This document shows positions 1 through 7,662 of a stretch of 20,789 nt of DNA, one piece after another. The translations under genes were made by a program, and so were the position numbers. The first letter of the stretch is position 1; each line of letters starts with the position of its first letter. This stretch comes from UBA1181 sp045601045 (GTDB lineage: Bacteria > Bacteroidota > Bacteroidia > Bacteroidales > Paludibacteraceae). Under the pieces are notes generated by a model that was given only the letters and a program-made list of their open reading frames with translations, was not told where the DNA came from and ran no database searches. The DNA lies in contig JAZRZA010000035.1 in the NCBI GenBank assembly GCA_045601045.1, positions 1 to 20,789 on the forward strand, in the 5' to 3' direction.

Positions 1-472
1 TTGAATAATGACTTTGCAAATCTAAGGTTTGCCTAAGTTCAAATTGGACAAGGAAAAAATAACGACCAAAGACATTTGGCTACACATGTTTAAAGAGATG
101 GGTAATATGGAAAGGATAGACGAATCTGTATATGATAGAGCTGACGAGGGGCTTCTCCGCTTGATCGAGAAAGCCAAGGTCTCTGCCCTCTCGGAGGAGG
201 AGCAGAAGCTCTACGACGCCAGCATGAAGTTGCTCGAAGACGAGATCGACATGGAGGAGCATGGGTACAAAAGAGGCAAGGCAGAGGGGCTTAACGAAGG
301 TATCGCAAGGGGTATCGCACAAGGTAGAGCAGAAGGCATCGAACAAGGGCGTACAGAAGGCGAAAGCAGAGCCCGCCAACAGATTATCACCAACCTGCGT
401 CAAGCGGGATTTTCAGACGAAAAGATTGCGGAAATCACCCAAATTCCATTGGAGTCTATAAGAAAACTGTAA
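1..472 (+). pseudogene. Rpn-family recombination-promoting nuclease (PD-(D/E)XK transposase family), C-terminal part, frame-broken
   Basis: The readable open frame (29-472, TTG first codon, 147 residues) is the C-terminal part of the Bacteroidota Rpn/PD-(D/E)XK 'putative transposase' family. It opens at the family's PKF motif, continues through a helical segment, then has a Gly-rich, charged repeat region (EG..RG..QG.AEG..QG.TEG spacing, about residues 85-115) and a closing helix-turn-helix-like tail (GFSDEKIAEI). The nuclease core should lie upstream. It is not in this frame because a TAA stands at 23-25. Frame 1 is open from base 1 to a TAA at 34-36 and reads NNDFANLR just before the break. 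Removing one T from the TTT at 28-30 would join it to LPKFKLD, which fits the family. I therefore read this as a frameshifted gene whose 5' end lies outside the window. A sequencing error, or a free-standing short C-terminal ORF, is possible. Such proteins are mobile, multicopy accessory genes. Confidence 0.6.
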
Positions 473-490
473 CAAATAGTGACTATAAAG

Positions 491-524
491 AGCGCACGGC
501 ATAGAATCCATGTCGTGCGCTTTT
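491..524 (+). terminator. Intrinsic terminator after the Rpn-family remnant
   Basis: Twelve-base inverted repeat, 491-502 against 510-521, with one G.T wobble and a 7-base loop, followed by TTTT. It lies between the Rpn remnant and the 3' end of the convergent MFS gene, so it may serve both directions, although the minus side has only a short T run (CTTTATAG). Confidence 0.7.
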
Positions 525-530
525 GCCTTC

Positions 531-1907
531 TTACCTCCTCATCCCCAACCTTCCCAAACTTACACAGCAAGCCACCAATGCCACCGCCGCACCACACCAC
601 AAAGAGATGCGGGGCGCTCCCTCTCCAAAGAGGTGGAACATCAGGGCAACCATGGTAGCGCCTGTCATCTGTCCCGTCAGACGAGCCATGGCGAGCATGC
701 CGCTGGCGCTACCGCTACGACTTGGTGGCGCGGAGGTGATGAGAATGTTGTTATTGGGCGATTGGAAGAGACCGAAGCCTGCTCCGCAAAGCATCATACG
801 CCAGATGATATCGACGTGGGTGGCATTGTCGGGAAGCATTGCCAAACATAAAATTCCCAATGAGAGCATACCCAGCCCGATGCCGCCGAGAATGCCTGCA
901 TGTATCTTCCCTATCAACGAACCTGCTAATGGTGCCGCGAAGATGATGGCGAAGGGCCAAGCCGCAAAGAGAAGTCCTGTCTCCGAAGGGGAGAGGTGCA
1001 TGGTGTGTTGGAAAAAGAAGGGTAGGGAGATCATCGCGAACATCTGTGCCGTGAAGGAGGCGACGCTGGTGAGGACAGACATGCTGAAGAGGGGAATCTT
1101 CATCAAATCGATTGGCAGAAGCGGGTAAGGTTGCGTCAGTTCCCTGCGGATGTAACTAAATCCTACTATTAGAGCGGATAGGGCGAATCCTATCACCAAC
1201 CATCCATTGAAATCGTGGGAAATGCCCTCTACGGTTAGAACCAAACATCCGAAAAAGAGTGCGTTGAGAAGAATCTCTCCCTTCGGAAATTTCCGCTCGC
1301 TGAGTAAAACCGTATTTTTAGGAAGGGCCTGGTAGCCCGTGATCAATCCGATGATTCCCAGCGGAATATTAATCAAAAAGAGCCAGCGCCAAGAGGCGTA
1401 CGCCAAGATGATGGCTGCCAGGGTAGGGGCGATGACGGTGGCGATGGCTACCAGTGTCGCATTGAATCCAATTCCTTTCCCTAAGTGTTTTTTAGGGTAG
1501 GAGAGCCGCAAAAGCGTCATGTTGATCGCCATCATGGCGGAAGCGCCGATTCCTTGCAGGAGCCGGCTAATCACCAAACTGTAAAAGCCGGAAGAGAGTC
1601 CACAACAAAGGGAAGCGAGTGTGAAAAGTGATAACCCGAATAGATAGGTCTTTCGGTAAGAGTAGATCTCTCCGATGGAGGACATCGCCAAAAGAAACAT
1701 GATGATCGCCAACTGGTAACTGTTGACGATCCAGATACTATCCGCATTGCTGAGTTGGAGCGCTTCTGCCAAAGAGGGGAGCGCGACATTGGTGATCGTG
1801 ACATCCATGACCGCCATCGCTACGCCTATGGATACGGTTAATATAGCGAAAACCCTTTGGGGCATGGGAAGCCCATCATATACCTGCTCTAATGTTGTCT
1901 GTGCCAT
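531..1907 (-). CDS. MFS transporter, DHA2 (EmrB/QacA-like) drug:H+ antiporter family
   Basis: A 458-residue, strongly hydrophobic inner-membrane protein. The first half carries the DHA2 hallmarks: D-V-T-I-T-N-V-A-L-P in TM1 (about residues 35-45, the family's motif D1), an IVNSYQL segment in TM2, a loop with YRKTY where motif A normally sits, SRLLQGIGAS in TM4 and the antiporter motif C region (about residues 145-165). The length and segment count fit the 14-TM EmrB/QacA/SmvA group, somewhat short at the C-terminus. The likely role is proton-driven export of toxic compounds; the substrate cannot be read from sequence. No outer-membrane or HlyD-type partner is adjacent. The ATG lies 15 bases beyond the T tract of the tRNA-His terminator. 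No clean TAnnTTTG promoter sits between them (TAGCTTTTG nearby is one base too long), so expression may depend on a weak promoter or read-through. Confidence 0.9.
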   Translation of the reverse strand: MAQTTLEQVYDGLPMPQRVFAILTVSIGVAMAVMDVTITNVALPSLAEALQLSNADSIWIVNSYQLAIIMFLLAMSSIGEIYSYRKTYLFGLSLFTLASLCCGLSSGFYSLVISRLLQGIGASAMMAINMTLLRLSYPKKHLGKGIGFNATLVAIATVIAPTLAAIILAYASWRWLFLINIPLGIIGLITGYQALPKNTVLLSERKFPKGEILLNALFFGCLVLTVEGISHDFNGWLVIGFALSALIVGFSYIRRELTQPYPLLPIDLMKIPLFSMSVLTSVASFTAQMFAMISLPFFFQHTMHLSPSETGLLFAAWPFAIIFAAPLAGSLIGKIHAGILGGIGLGMLSLGILCLAMLPDNATHVDIIWRMMLCGAGFGLFQSPNNNILITSAPPSRSGSASGMLAMARLTGQMTGATMVALMFHLFGEGAPRISLWCGAAVALVACCVSLGRLGMRR

Positions 1908-1921
1908 TGATCAAAAGCTAA

Positions 1922-1956
1922 TAAAAAAAAGAGCCGCATCCTTTCGAATGCGGCTC
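1922..1956 (-). terminator. Intrinsic terminator of tRNA-His
   Basis: Perfect 9-bp stem, 1931-1939 with 1948-1956, around an 8-base loop. On the minus strand it is followed by a run of eight T (1923-1930). It sits just past the 3' end of tRNA-His and just before the MFS start. Confidence 0.9.
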
Positions 1957-1969
1957 TCGCCTTTCTTTG

Positions 1970-2043
1970 GGTGGGAAATGGGGATCGAACCCACGACCCT
2001 CAGGACCACAATCTGATACTCTAACCAACTGAGCTATTCCCAC
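1970..2043 (-). tRNA. tRNA-His (GTG anticodon)
   Basis: The reverse complement folds into a full cloverleaf of 74 nt. The acceptor is GTGGGAA paired with TTCCCAC, the D stem is GCTC/GAGT, and the anticodon loop is TTGTGGT with GTG at 2007-2009. The T arm is GTGGG-TTCGATC-CCCAT. G at 2044 supplies the extra G-1 that marks tRNA-His, opposite discriminator C73 at 1970. CCA is not fully encoded. The last anticodon-stem pair is A31-C39, a mismatch. It is a single-gene unit with its own promoter and terminator. Confidence 0.97.
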
Positions 2044-2059
2044 CATCAAATTTGCGATG

Positions 2060-2067
2060 CAAAGATA
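2060..2067 (-). promoter_or_regulatory. Bacteroidota -7 promoter element for tRNA-His
   Basis: TATCTTTG on the minus strand is an exact TAnnTTTG match 16 bases upstream of the tRNA 5' end. ATTG lies about 20 bases further upstream (2088-2091), a weak -33 element. Confidence 0.75.
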
Positions 2068-2196
2068 CGGGCTTTTTTTTATTTCCGCAATAGTTGCGGC
2101 GGCTTTTTTGAACCAATTTTTGAATATTTTTCTTTGTTATTGATTATTAGAATTTTATGTATGAAATATTCTATCAGTTGTTTTTTGTCCATTTTA

Positions 2197-2225
2197 TTGG
2201 CGTGCCGATTATTTTACTAATTTTG
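2197..2225 (+). promoter_or_regulatory. Bacteroidota promoter for the AlkD-like gene
   Basis: TAATTTTG at 2218-2225 matches TAnnTTTG. TTG at 2197-2199, 18 bases upstream, can serve as the -33 element. The start codon follows 22 bases after the -7 box. Confidence 0.7.
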
Positions 2226-2247
2226 TGAAATAAAGACATTTTACGGT

Positions 2248-2916
2248 ATGGAGACGATGTTTAGATATGACGAGACGGTAGAGAATCAGATTAATAGGGT
2301 GAAGAAGATGCTTCATCTCTCTATGAATGGTGTGATTTCCGAGAGTATGTCCTCGTTGGATTATCAATTGAATTATGGCGTGTTGTTGCCTCGCATCAAA
2401 GAGTTGGCTGCTGAATTGGAGCGTAGTTTCCCGTTGGCGCAACGCTTGTGGTTCTCCAATTGCAGGGAGATGATGATCATGGCGACCGTGGTTTGCCCCG
2501 TTGAGTCTATGAATTTGAAGGAGGCTTTGAAGTGGGTGGAGCGCTGCCACAATATGGAGTTGGTCGAACAGCTCTGTCTGAACCTTTTCCGCAAAGTGGA
2601 GGGAGCTTCCGATTGGGTCTCCGTATTCCTCTCTTCGTCGGTGCCATATTCCAAGGCGACAGGGTATGTCTTGGCGTCATTTATGATGCGTAGCGAGGCC
2701 ATTGCCCAGTCGGCGATCGATACCTGTGTCGAAAAGTTGCGTGAGGATATAGCTTCAGATGAGTATGTTGTTTACTCATCCGTCGCTCGTTTTTTGCGCC
2801 TGTATGCGGAGCGAAACAGCGAGTGGGTAGCCGCATACCTGGATGGCTTGGATACTTCGAAAGGGGTAGGTGTGGCCTGGGTTCAGGATAACGTGCGCAC
2901 CGTTTTGAACTATTAA
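2248..2916 (+). CDS. DNA alkylation repair (AlkD-like) HEAT-repeat protein
   Basis: 222 residues, all helical, with no signal peptide or membrane segment. The N-terminal third (MLHLSMNGVISESM, then NYGVLLPRIKELA) and the following LAQRLWFSNCREMMIMA segment match the Bacteroidota branch of the AlkD-like family, whose HEAT-like repeats wrap DNA. In characterised AlkD proteins this fold flips out or excises cationic alkylated bases such as 3-methyladenine. I cannot confirm the catalytic Trp/Asp/Arg set of AlkD here, and the Bacteroidota branch is divergent, so enzyme activity is unproven. It is the first gene of a plus-strand pair with the PAQR gene 14 bases downstream, and an exact TAnnTTTG promoter precedes it. 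ATG at 2248 is preferred over the ATG at 2257 because the promoter spacing allows either and 2248 comes first. Confidence 0.75.
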   Translation: METMFRYDETVENQINRVKKMLHLSMNGVISESMSSLDYQLNYGVLLPRIKELAAELERSFPLAQRLWFSNCREMMIMATVVCPVESMNLKEALKWVERCHNMELVEQLCLNLFRKVEGASDWVSVFLSSSVPYSKATGYVLASFMMRSEAIAQSAIDTCVEKLREDIASDEYVVYSSVARFLRLYAERNSEWVAAYLDGLDTSKGVGVAWVQDNVRTVLNY

Positions 2917-2930
2917 TTTTAAGACAATAT

Positions 2931-3557
2931 ATGTTTGATAAGAAAAGAGCCGAAATTGCGAACACCTGGACGCATGGAGCTGGATTTGTTGCGTTTTGTG
3001 TGATGGCGGTATTCCTCTTGATGCGTGGAGCCCGTCATGAATCCTTCCCTTTGAATGTGGGATTGGTACTGTTTGTGATAGGGGAACTGCTGATGTTTTT
3101 CTCCTCGACCATCTACCATTGGGTCTCTCACGAGAAGGCGAAGCGGATACTGCGCTATTTTGACCATAGTGCCATATACATATCCATTGCGGGTTCCTAT
3201 TCTCCTGTTTTCCTTTGGTCGATTGGTGGAACGTTGGGAACTGTATGTTTCATTGTGATATGGTCGATAGCCCTCTTGGGCATCGTGTATAAGATCTTCT
3301 TCTTGGGAAGATATCCAAAATTCTCTTTGGGACTCTATTTGGCGATGGGTTGGATGGTGGTTTTTGTGGCCAAGCCGGTTTATGACGCCTTCCCGTCGCT
3401 TTGTTTGTGGTTGCTTCTGGGTGAGGGGCTCTCTTTTACCTTGGGAACCTACTTCTATTGGAAGGATAAATCACACACCTATTTCCATTCCATTTGGCAT
3501 GTGTTTGTCTATTTGGGTAGTCTCTTCCACTATTTAGTCCTCTGGTTCCTCACATAA
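2931..3557 (+). CDS. Hemolysin III / PAQR family membrane protein (TrhA/YqfA-like)
   Basis: 208 residues with seven predicted membrane helices. The PAQR/HlyIII signatures are in order: THGAG near residue 14, FFSSTIYHW near 56-64, FDHSAIYISIAGSYSP near 77-92, and the C-terminal HSIWHVFVYLGSLFH. The conserved His residues of these motifs form the metal site in the family. The name comes from a Bacillus cereus haemolysin, but bacterial members are mostly linked to membrane-energetics or lipid homeostasis and no haemolytic role should be assumed. It is probably cotranscribed with the AlkD-like gene (14-base gap). Its last 24 bases overlap the 3' end of the convergent DUF4924 gene. Confidence 0.9.
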   Translation: MFDKKRAEIANTWTHGAGFVAFCVMAVFLLMRGARHESFPLNVGLVLFVIGELLMFFSSTIYHWVSHEKAKRILRYFDHSAIYISIAGSYSPVFLWSIGGTLGTVCFIVIWSIALLGIVYKIFFLGRYPKFSLGLYLAMGWMVVFVAKPVYDAFPSLCLWLLLGEGLSFTLGTYFYWKDKSHTYFHSIWHVFVYLGSLFHYLVLWFLT

Positions 3558-4079
3558 CCATGTCTTGTACTTTTGCGATAGGACAGCTAAAAGTTGACTG
3601 ATTTGTTTGATGGCCACTAAGGTTTCTTGTGTAATCTCTTTTTTTTGTAAGCGAAGCAATAGTACGCCATAGAGCGATTGCAGCGCCAATTCGATGTCGT
3701 TCATCTCCTCGCCGGCACCCACCTTCTTTCTGAGCTCCACCAAGAAGGGAAGCGTCTTGAAGAACAGTGCGTTGTATTGCACCTCTTTGGGCTTTTGCAG
3801 CAATTCCATGTGTAGATCATTGATGTCGTCCACTGTGTTGCGGATGATTTGTAGATGTCCCTTCTCTTCTAGGTGTTCCATCTTCATCATCAGGATCAGG
3901 TTGTCGTACCACTCTCTCATCTCCTGCTTCACGTCGTCTCCTACTTGGTAGGGGTTGATGATGAGGTTTTGTATCTTTTCGATGTCCAACTGGTTGGCTC
4001 TCAACAGATCCTCCAATTGCCACATGTAGATGACATACTCCGCGATGTTTTCCTCTTTTTTCTGTTTAGCGATAAGCAT
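3534..4079 (-). CDS. DUF4924 family protein (Bacteroidota-specific, unknown function)
   Basis: 181 residues, soluble and mostly helical. The N-terminus (MLIAKQKKEENIAEYVIYMWQLEDLLRA, about residues 1-28) is how I recognise the DUF4924 family, which is common in Bacteroidota and has no assigned function. There are no catalytic motifs, Cys clusters or membrane segments; charged amphipathic helices suggest an all-alpha bundle. It is the last gene of the minus-strand run containing mutL and the S4 protein, 51 bases after the latter. Its final 24 bases, including the stop, overlap the end of the PAQR gene on the other strand, and no hairpin terminator is visible between them. Confidence 0.8.
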   Translation of the reverse strand: MLIAKQKKEENIAEYVIYMWQLEDLLRANQLDIEKIQNLIINPYQVGDDVKQEMREWYDNLILMMKMEHLEEKGHLQIIRNTVDDINDLHMELLQKPKEVQYNALFFKTLPFLVELRKKVGAGEEMNDIELALQSLYGVLLLRLQKKEITQETLVAIKQISQLLAVLSQKYKTWLCEEPED

Positions 4080-4130
4080 AGTGTTTCTCTTCTTTTATCA
4101 GTGAGCGTATGGTGGAGCTATGAAACTGAT

Positions 4131-4577
4131 TTAGTCCTCGTCTTCCTCCTCCGAGAAATCGAAAAGGAAATCGTCGTCGAACCCATAGCTTGGCTCGATG
4201 TACTCTTCCAAATCTCTGCGTTCCTTTTTGGTCGGACGACCAGTTCCGCGGTCGCGCCTTCCTGTTGTACTGAATTTGCTTAATTCAAGTATTTGCAGCT
4301 GGTCTGCCGTGGTGACATTCTCCATGAATTCTGGGACAAGTTTCGCTCCCATGCGATTTTCGGTCAATCCTAATACTTTGAACGAGTAGGTGATCGGTGG
4401 ACGTTTGATTTGAACAATGTCGTTCAACCTAATCATTTTGGAGGCTTTCACATTGCTTCCTCCCAACATGACACGTCCTTTCTTGCAAGCGTCGGCGGCC
4501 ATTGTCCTTGTCTTGAACAGACGGACTGCCCACATCCATTTGTCGATGCGTACCTCTTCTTTTGCCTCTTTTGCCAT
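4131..4577 (-). CDS. S4-domain RNA-binding protein (Hsp15/HslR-like)
   Basis: 148 residues. An S4 RNA-binding domain occupies about residues 10-70: VRIDKWMWAVRLFKTRT, then ACKKGRVMLGG, then KASKMIRLNDIVQIKR. This is the Hsp15 pattern; E. coli Hsp15 binds 50S subunits carrying stalled nascent chains. The middle (about 105-125) is basic (RRDRGTGRPTKKERRDLEEY), as in Hsp15, and the tail is very acidic with a run of Asp/Glu. The ATG overlaps the mutL stop by one base (TAATG), so translation is probably coupled to mutL. Function is assigned by family, not by a diagnostic residue. Confidence 0.88.
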   Translation of the reverse strand: MAKEAKEEVRIDKWMWAVRLFKTRTMAADACKKGRVMLGGSNVKASKMIRLNDIVQIKRPPITYSFKVLGLTENRMGAKLVPEFMENVTTADQLQILELSKFSTTGRRDRGTGRPTKKERRDLEEYIEPSYGFDDDFLFDFSEEEDED

Positions 4578-6565
4578 TATTTGAACCCTTTCTCGATATC
4601 GTCTGTAGTGAATACTTTAATGATGACCTTGTTGTCTGGTGTGAAGTTCGGATCCTTGGAGGCGAACAAGTTGCTCATCAAATAGGTCATCTCTTTGTTG
4701 TCCAACGCTCTGCCATACGGTGTGGCGGATAGCTTTGCCATTGATAGGGCGACGCTTTCTGTGATTTGCGTCTTGAAATCCAACCGTGATTCTTTGAGCG
4801 TGGCGACAATGCTCGTGATGTAATCCTTGGCGGATCCGTTCTCCATATTAGGCGGTGTGCCGTTGATGCTATATGTGTTTTTTCCCAATGAGGCAAGGTC
4901 GAAACCGATGTATTGGAGATCCTCCATCGCATCGTTGAGAATCATGGACTCTGCCTCGGACAACTCTACGATTTCAGGGAATAAAAGTTTCTGTGTGGCA
5001 CTTTGCTTTTGTGAAATGCTGTTGATGTATTGGTCGTACAGAATTCTAATGTGCGCACGGTGTTGGTCGATGCACATCAGTCCCGATTTCATAGGGGTCA
5101 ATATATATTTGTTCTTGAATTGGAGAAACTCTTGGTGTTTTTCTTCTTCTTGCGAAGCGAGGTTCAATTCACCCTGCGTGGCTTGCGGAGCATCCTCGAA
5201 GTAGGAACTCTCTGTACCCGTCTCCTCTTCGGTGTAGTCATTGTCGGACGGAGAATAACCTCCCCCGTTGAATGGTGTCGACGAAGTGTTGGCGGAGAAA
5301 TCCGACTGCGGAAAATCCGACGATTGGGCGGGCGTCCATTTGCTCGATTCGAATCCCTCGTAAAGGTTCTCCCAACCGGAAGTGCTCTTCTTGGTGTAGG
5401 ATGGGGTGGAGCCACCCCCGCCTCTATGGGAAATGCTCTCTTGCTCGAATGGATTATAGGTAGGGTCGATCTCCACCTTCGGCGCGTCAATGGCGTGACT
5501 GCCTCTTGGCGCGAAGACCGGAATTTCGGAGGCACCCTCGTTGTCGAAGTCAATGCTCGGTGTGATATTGAACTTGCCTAGTCCCTCCCGAATGCCAGAC
5601 ATCACGAGCGGCCAGATGCTTTGTTCGTTCTCGAATTTGATTTCGGTCTTGGTGGGATGGATGTTCACGTCAATGCTCTCCGGATCGATTTCAAAGTAGA
5701 TGAAATAGTCGGGAGAGGTGCCCGGTTGAAGCATGTTTCCGTAGGCTTGAATGACGGCGCTGTGAAAGTAGCTATGCTTCATGAAACGTCCATTCACAAA
5801 GAAATATTGTCTGTCGTTCTTCTTCTTCGCTGTTTCTGGTTTGCCTGCGAATCCGTATATTTTTGCGAGAGAAGAGTCCACGTTGATGCTGAACAACTGG
5901 GTGCCGATATTGATTTTTCCCTTTTTGAAAATACTCTTGATACGTTCTTTGTAACTTCCTTTGTTGAGGGAGATGCAAATCTCGCTGTTATGGATCAATT
6001 CAAATTCTATTTGAGGATATACCAAAGCGATGCGGTTGAATTCATCCTCGATTTTAGAGAATTCATAAGCATTGGATTTGAGGAATTTCCTTCTGGCAGG
6101 AACATTGAAAAATATGTTTTTCACGGCGAAGTTTGTCCCTTTGGGGCAAGATATGGAAGTCTGGTTGCTGATTTTACAGCCTGCGATTTCCACGAGTGTT
6201 CCTACCTCATCCTCCTCTCTCCTGGTACGTAATTCCACTTGCGCGATGGCGGCTATGGAAGCCAACGCCTCGCCTCGGAAACCCATGGTGTGGAGGGCGA
6301 ATAGGTCATCCGCCGATTTTATTTTGGATGTGGCATGCCTTTCAAACGAAACACGGGCATCCGCCGCGCTCATTCCCTTTCCGTTGTCAATCACTTGGAT
6401 GAGGGTTCTGCCTGCGTCGACGATGACGACTTGGATATTATCCGCTCCCGCGTCAATGGCGTTTTCCACCAACTCTTTCACGACGGATGCTGGCCTTTGA
6501 ATCACCTCGCCCGCTGCGATTTGGTTGGCTACGTGGTCAGGTAGTACATGTATGATGTCGCTCAT
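4577..6565 (-). CDS. mutL: DNA mismatch repair protein MutL
   Basis: 662 residues, full length. The N-terminal GHKL ATPase is complete: motif I ELVENAIDAG (E31, N35), motif II DNGKGM (about 62-67), motif III GFRGEALASI (about 98-107). FFNVPARRKFLKS (about 150) and DVNIHPTKTEIKF (about 315-327) follow. A Gly/Ser-rich linker (about 380-470) leads to the C-terminal dimerisation domain. There the metal-binding motif of endonuclease MutLs, DQHA..E....E, is replaced by DQHRAHIRILYDQY (500-513), and the CPHGRP-type motif reads TPYGRALDN. So it probably lacks strand-nicking activity; as I remember, Bacteroides MutL is similar. It couples MutS mismatch recognition to downstream repair. It sits 11 bases after the small membrane-protein gene and overlaps the S4 gene by one base. 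Confidence 0.97.
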   Translation of the reverse strand: MSDIIHVLPDHVANQIAAGEVIQRPASVVKELVENAIDAGADNIQVVIVDAGRTLIQVIDNGKGMSAADARVSFERHATSKIKSADDLFALHTMGFRGEALASIAAIAQVELRTRREEDEVGTLVEIAGCKISNQTSISCPKGTNFAVKNIFFNVPARRKFLKSNAYEFSKIEDEFNRIALVYPQIEFELIHNSEICISLNKGSYKERIKSIFKKGKINIGTQLFSINVDSSLAKIYGFAGKPETAKKKNDRQYFFVNGRFMKHSYFHSAVIQAYGNMLQPGTSPDYFIYFEIDPESIDVNIHPTKTEIKFENEQSIWPLVMSGIREGLGKFNITPSIDFDNEGASEIPVFAPRGSHAIDAPKVEIDPTYNPFEQESISHRGGGGSTPSYTKKSTSGWENLYEGFESSKWTPAQSSDFPQSDFSANTSSTPFNGGGYSPSDNDYTEEETGTESSYFEDAPQATQGELNLASQEEEKHQEFLQFKNKYILTPMKSGLMCIDQHRAHIRILYDQYINSISQKQSATQKLLFPEIVELSEAESMILNDAMEDLQYIGFDLASLGKNTYSINGTPPNMENGSAKDYITSIVATLKESRLDFKTQITESVALSMAKLSATPYGRALDNKEMTYLMSNLFASKDPNFTPDNKVIIKVFTTDDIEKGFK

Positions 6566-6576
6566 GAAAATAATTT

Positions 6577-6855
6577 TTATCGTGACAACATGTAAATAAG
6601 GGCAATGACGGCAAATAGAGTGATGTACATCTTTATCCTTTTTCCCTCTATTTGTGTTTTGTTGTTTTGGAGTTTGGAGGTGAAAACGCCCCTTTTTAGG
6701 GATTCTGTGTAAATCTCGCCCTTCTCTTCCGCCTCTTTTTTCCTTCTGATACGTTCAAGACGTTCCTCTCGCTCCTCTTTTTTAGGATCGTAGTAGATGT
6801 AGTCGTGGTGATATCTTCTGATCTTAGGTGTCTTTACGAAATCGAATATGGCCAT
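6577..6855 (-). CDS. Small conserved protein with a C-terminal membrane anchor (unknown function)
   Basis: 92 residues. The N-terminus carries an aromatic stretch (RRYHHDYIYYDP, about 13-24) and then a highly charged helix (KKEEREERLERIRRKKEAEEK, in which Lys, Arg and Glu dominate). One hydrophobic segment, about 77-90, ends two residues before the C-terminus. This suggests a tail-anchored cytoplasmic protein. I recall similar short proteins next to mutL in other Bacteroidales, but no function is known to me. It lies between mlaF (33-base gap) and mutL (11-base gap) on the same strand, and this position plus the coherent amphipathic design support a real gene. Confidence 0.75.
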   Translation of the reverse strand: MAIFDFVKTPKIRRYHHDYIYYDPKKEEREERLERIRRKKEAEEKGEIYTESLKRGVFTSKLQNNKTQIEGKRIKMYITLFAVIALIYMLSR

Positions 6856-6888
6856 GTTTATCTCCTCCTATTTAGGTTATCCTATGAT

Positions 6889-7662
6889 TTATTTCTTCTC
6901 TGTGAAGAGGTGGTGAGCCTTCTTCACCTGTTTGAACAAGTTGGATGCGAAGATGAAGTCTTCCAAAGGTTCACAACCTGTGTCGAAGATCTCCTCTTTG
7001 GTGCCTTGCCAAGCCTTCTCTCCCTTGCAGATGAAGGCGATGTTCTCTCCAATCTCCATCACGGAGTTCATGTCGTGCGTGTTGACGATGGTCGTGATAT
7101 TGAACTCATGGGTGATGTCTTGAATCAATTGGTCGATGAGCAGAGAGGTCTTGGGGTCAAGACCGGAGTTTGGCTCGTCGCAGAATAGATATTTGGGATT
7201 CAATACGATTGCTCTGGCGATGGCGGCGCGTTTCTGCATACCTCCACTGATTTCAGATGGCGCAAGTTTGAGCGCATGGCTCAATTCCACACGCTCAAGG
7301 CAGAACGTAGCTCGCTCTATCTTCTCTTTTTCGCTCATGTCGGAGAACATATCCAAAGGGAATTTTACATTTTCCAACACCGACATGGAGTCGAAGAGGG
7401 CCGATCCTTGGAAGAGCATACCGATCTCCCTGCGCAACAGATTCAGTTCGTTGCTTTTCATCTGGGTGATATCTCTTCCGTCGTAGATGATCTCTCCCGA
7501 ATCGATGCTGTGAATGCCGACGACACTCTTCATCAAGACCGTCTTACCCGAACCACTTTGTCCGATGATGAGATTGGTCTTGCCGGTCTCAAAAGTGGTG
7601 GACACGTCTTTTAAGACGGTGTTCCCATCGAATGATTTTATTGCATGTTTTACCTCAATCAT
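6889..7662 (-). CDS. mlaF: ABC transporter ATP-binding protein, MlaF type (phospholipid/MCE transport)
   Basis: 257 residues, one ABC nucleotide-binding domain: Walker A GQSGSGKT (34-41), Q-loop near 85, signature SGGMQKR (139-145; the M and R typify the MlaF/Ttg2A group), Walker B LFCDEP (159-164) and D-loop SGLDP. With the permease MlaE it would power lipid movement between inner and outer membrane. Its start overlaps the mlaE stop by four bases (ATGA), so the pair is translationally coupled. The MCE-domain substrate-binding protein (MlaD) that completes the system is not adjacent and must be encoded elsewhere. Confidence 0.93.
   Translation of the reverse strand: MIEVKHAIKSFDGNTVLKDVSTTFETGKTNLIIGQSGSGKTVLMKSVVGIHSIDSGEIIYDGRDITQMKSNELNLLRREIGMLFQGSALFDSMSVLENVKFPLDMFSDMSEKEKIERATFCLERVELSHALKLAPSEISGGMQKRAAIARAIVLNPKYLFCDEPNSGLDPKTSLLIDQLIQDITHEFNITTIVNTHDMNSVMEIGENIAFICKGEKAWQGTKEEIFDTGCEPLEDFIFASNLFKQVKKAHHLFTEKK

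Noticed and set aside
523..1128. 201-codon plus-strand frame opposite the MFS gene
   Set aside because: Shadow of a well-supported transporter gene; low-complexity product with no domain.
1908..1921. TAGCTTTTG as promoter of the MFS gene
   Set aside because: Spacing is one base off TAnnTTTG and it nearly touches the start codon, leaving no room for a leader.
2085..2099. Small palindrome CCGCAA-TAG-TTGCGG upstream of tRNA-His
   Set aside because: A six-base stem in a divergent intergenic region, with T runs on one side only and no gene ending there; not convincing as a terminator, though it overlaps the weak -33 region.
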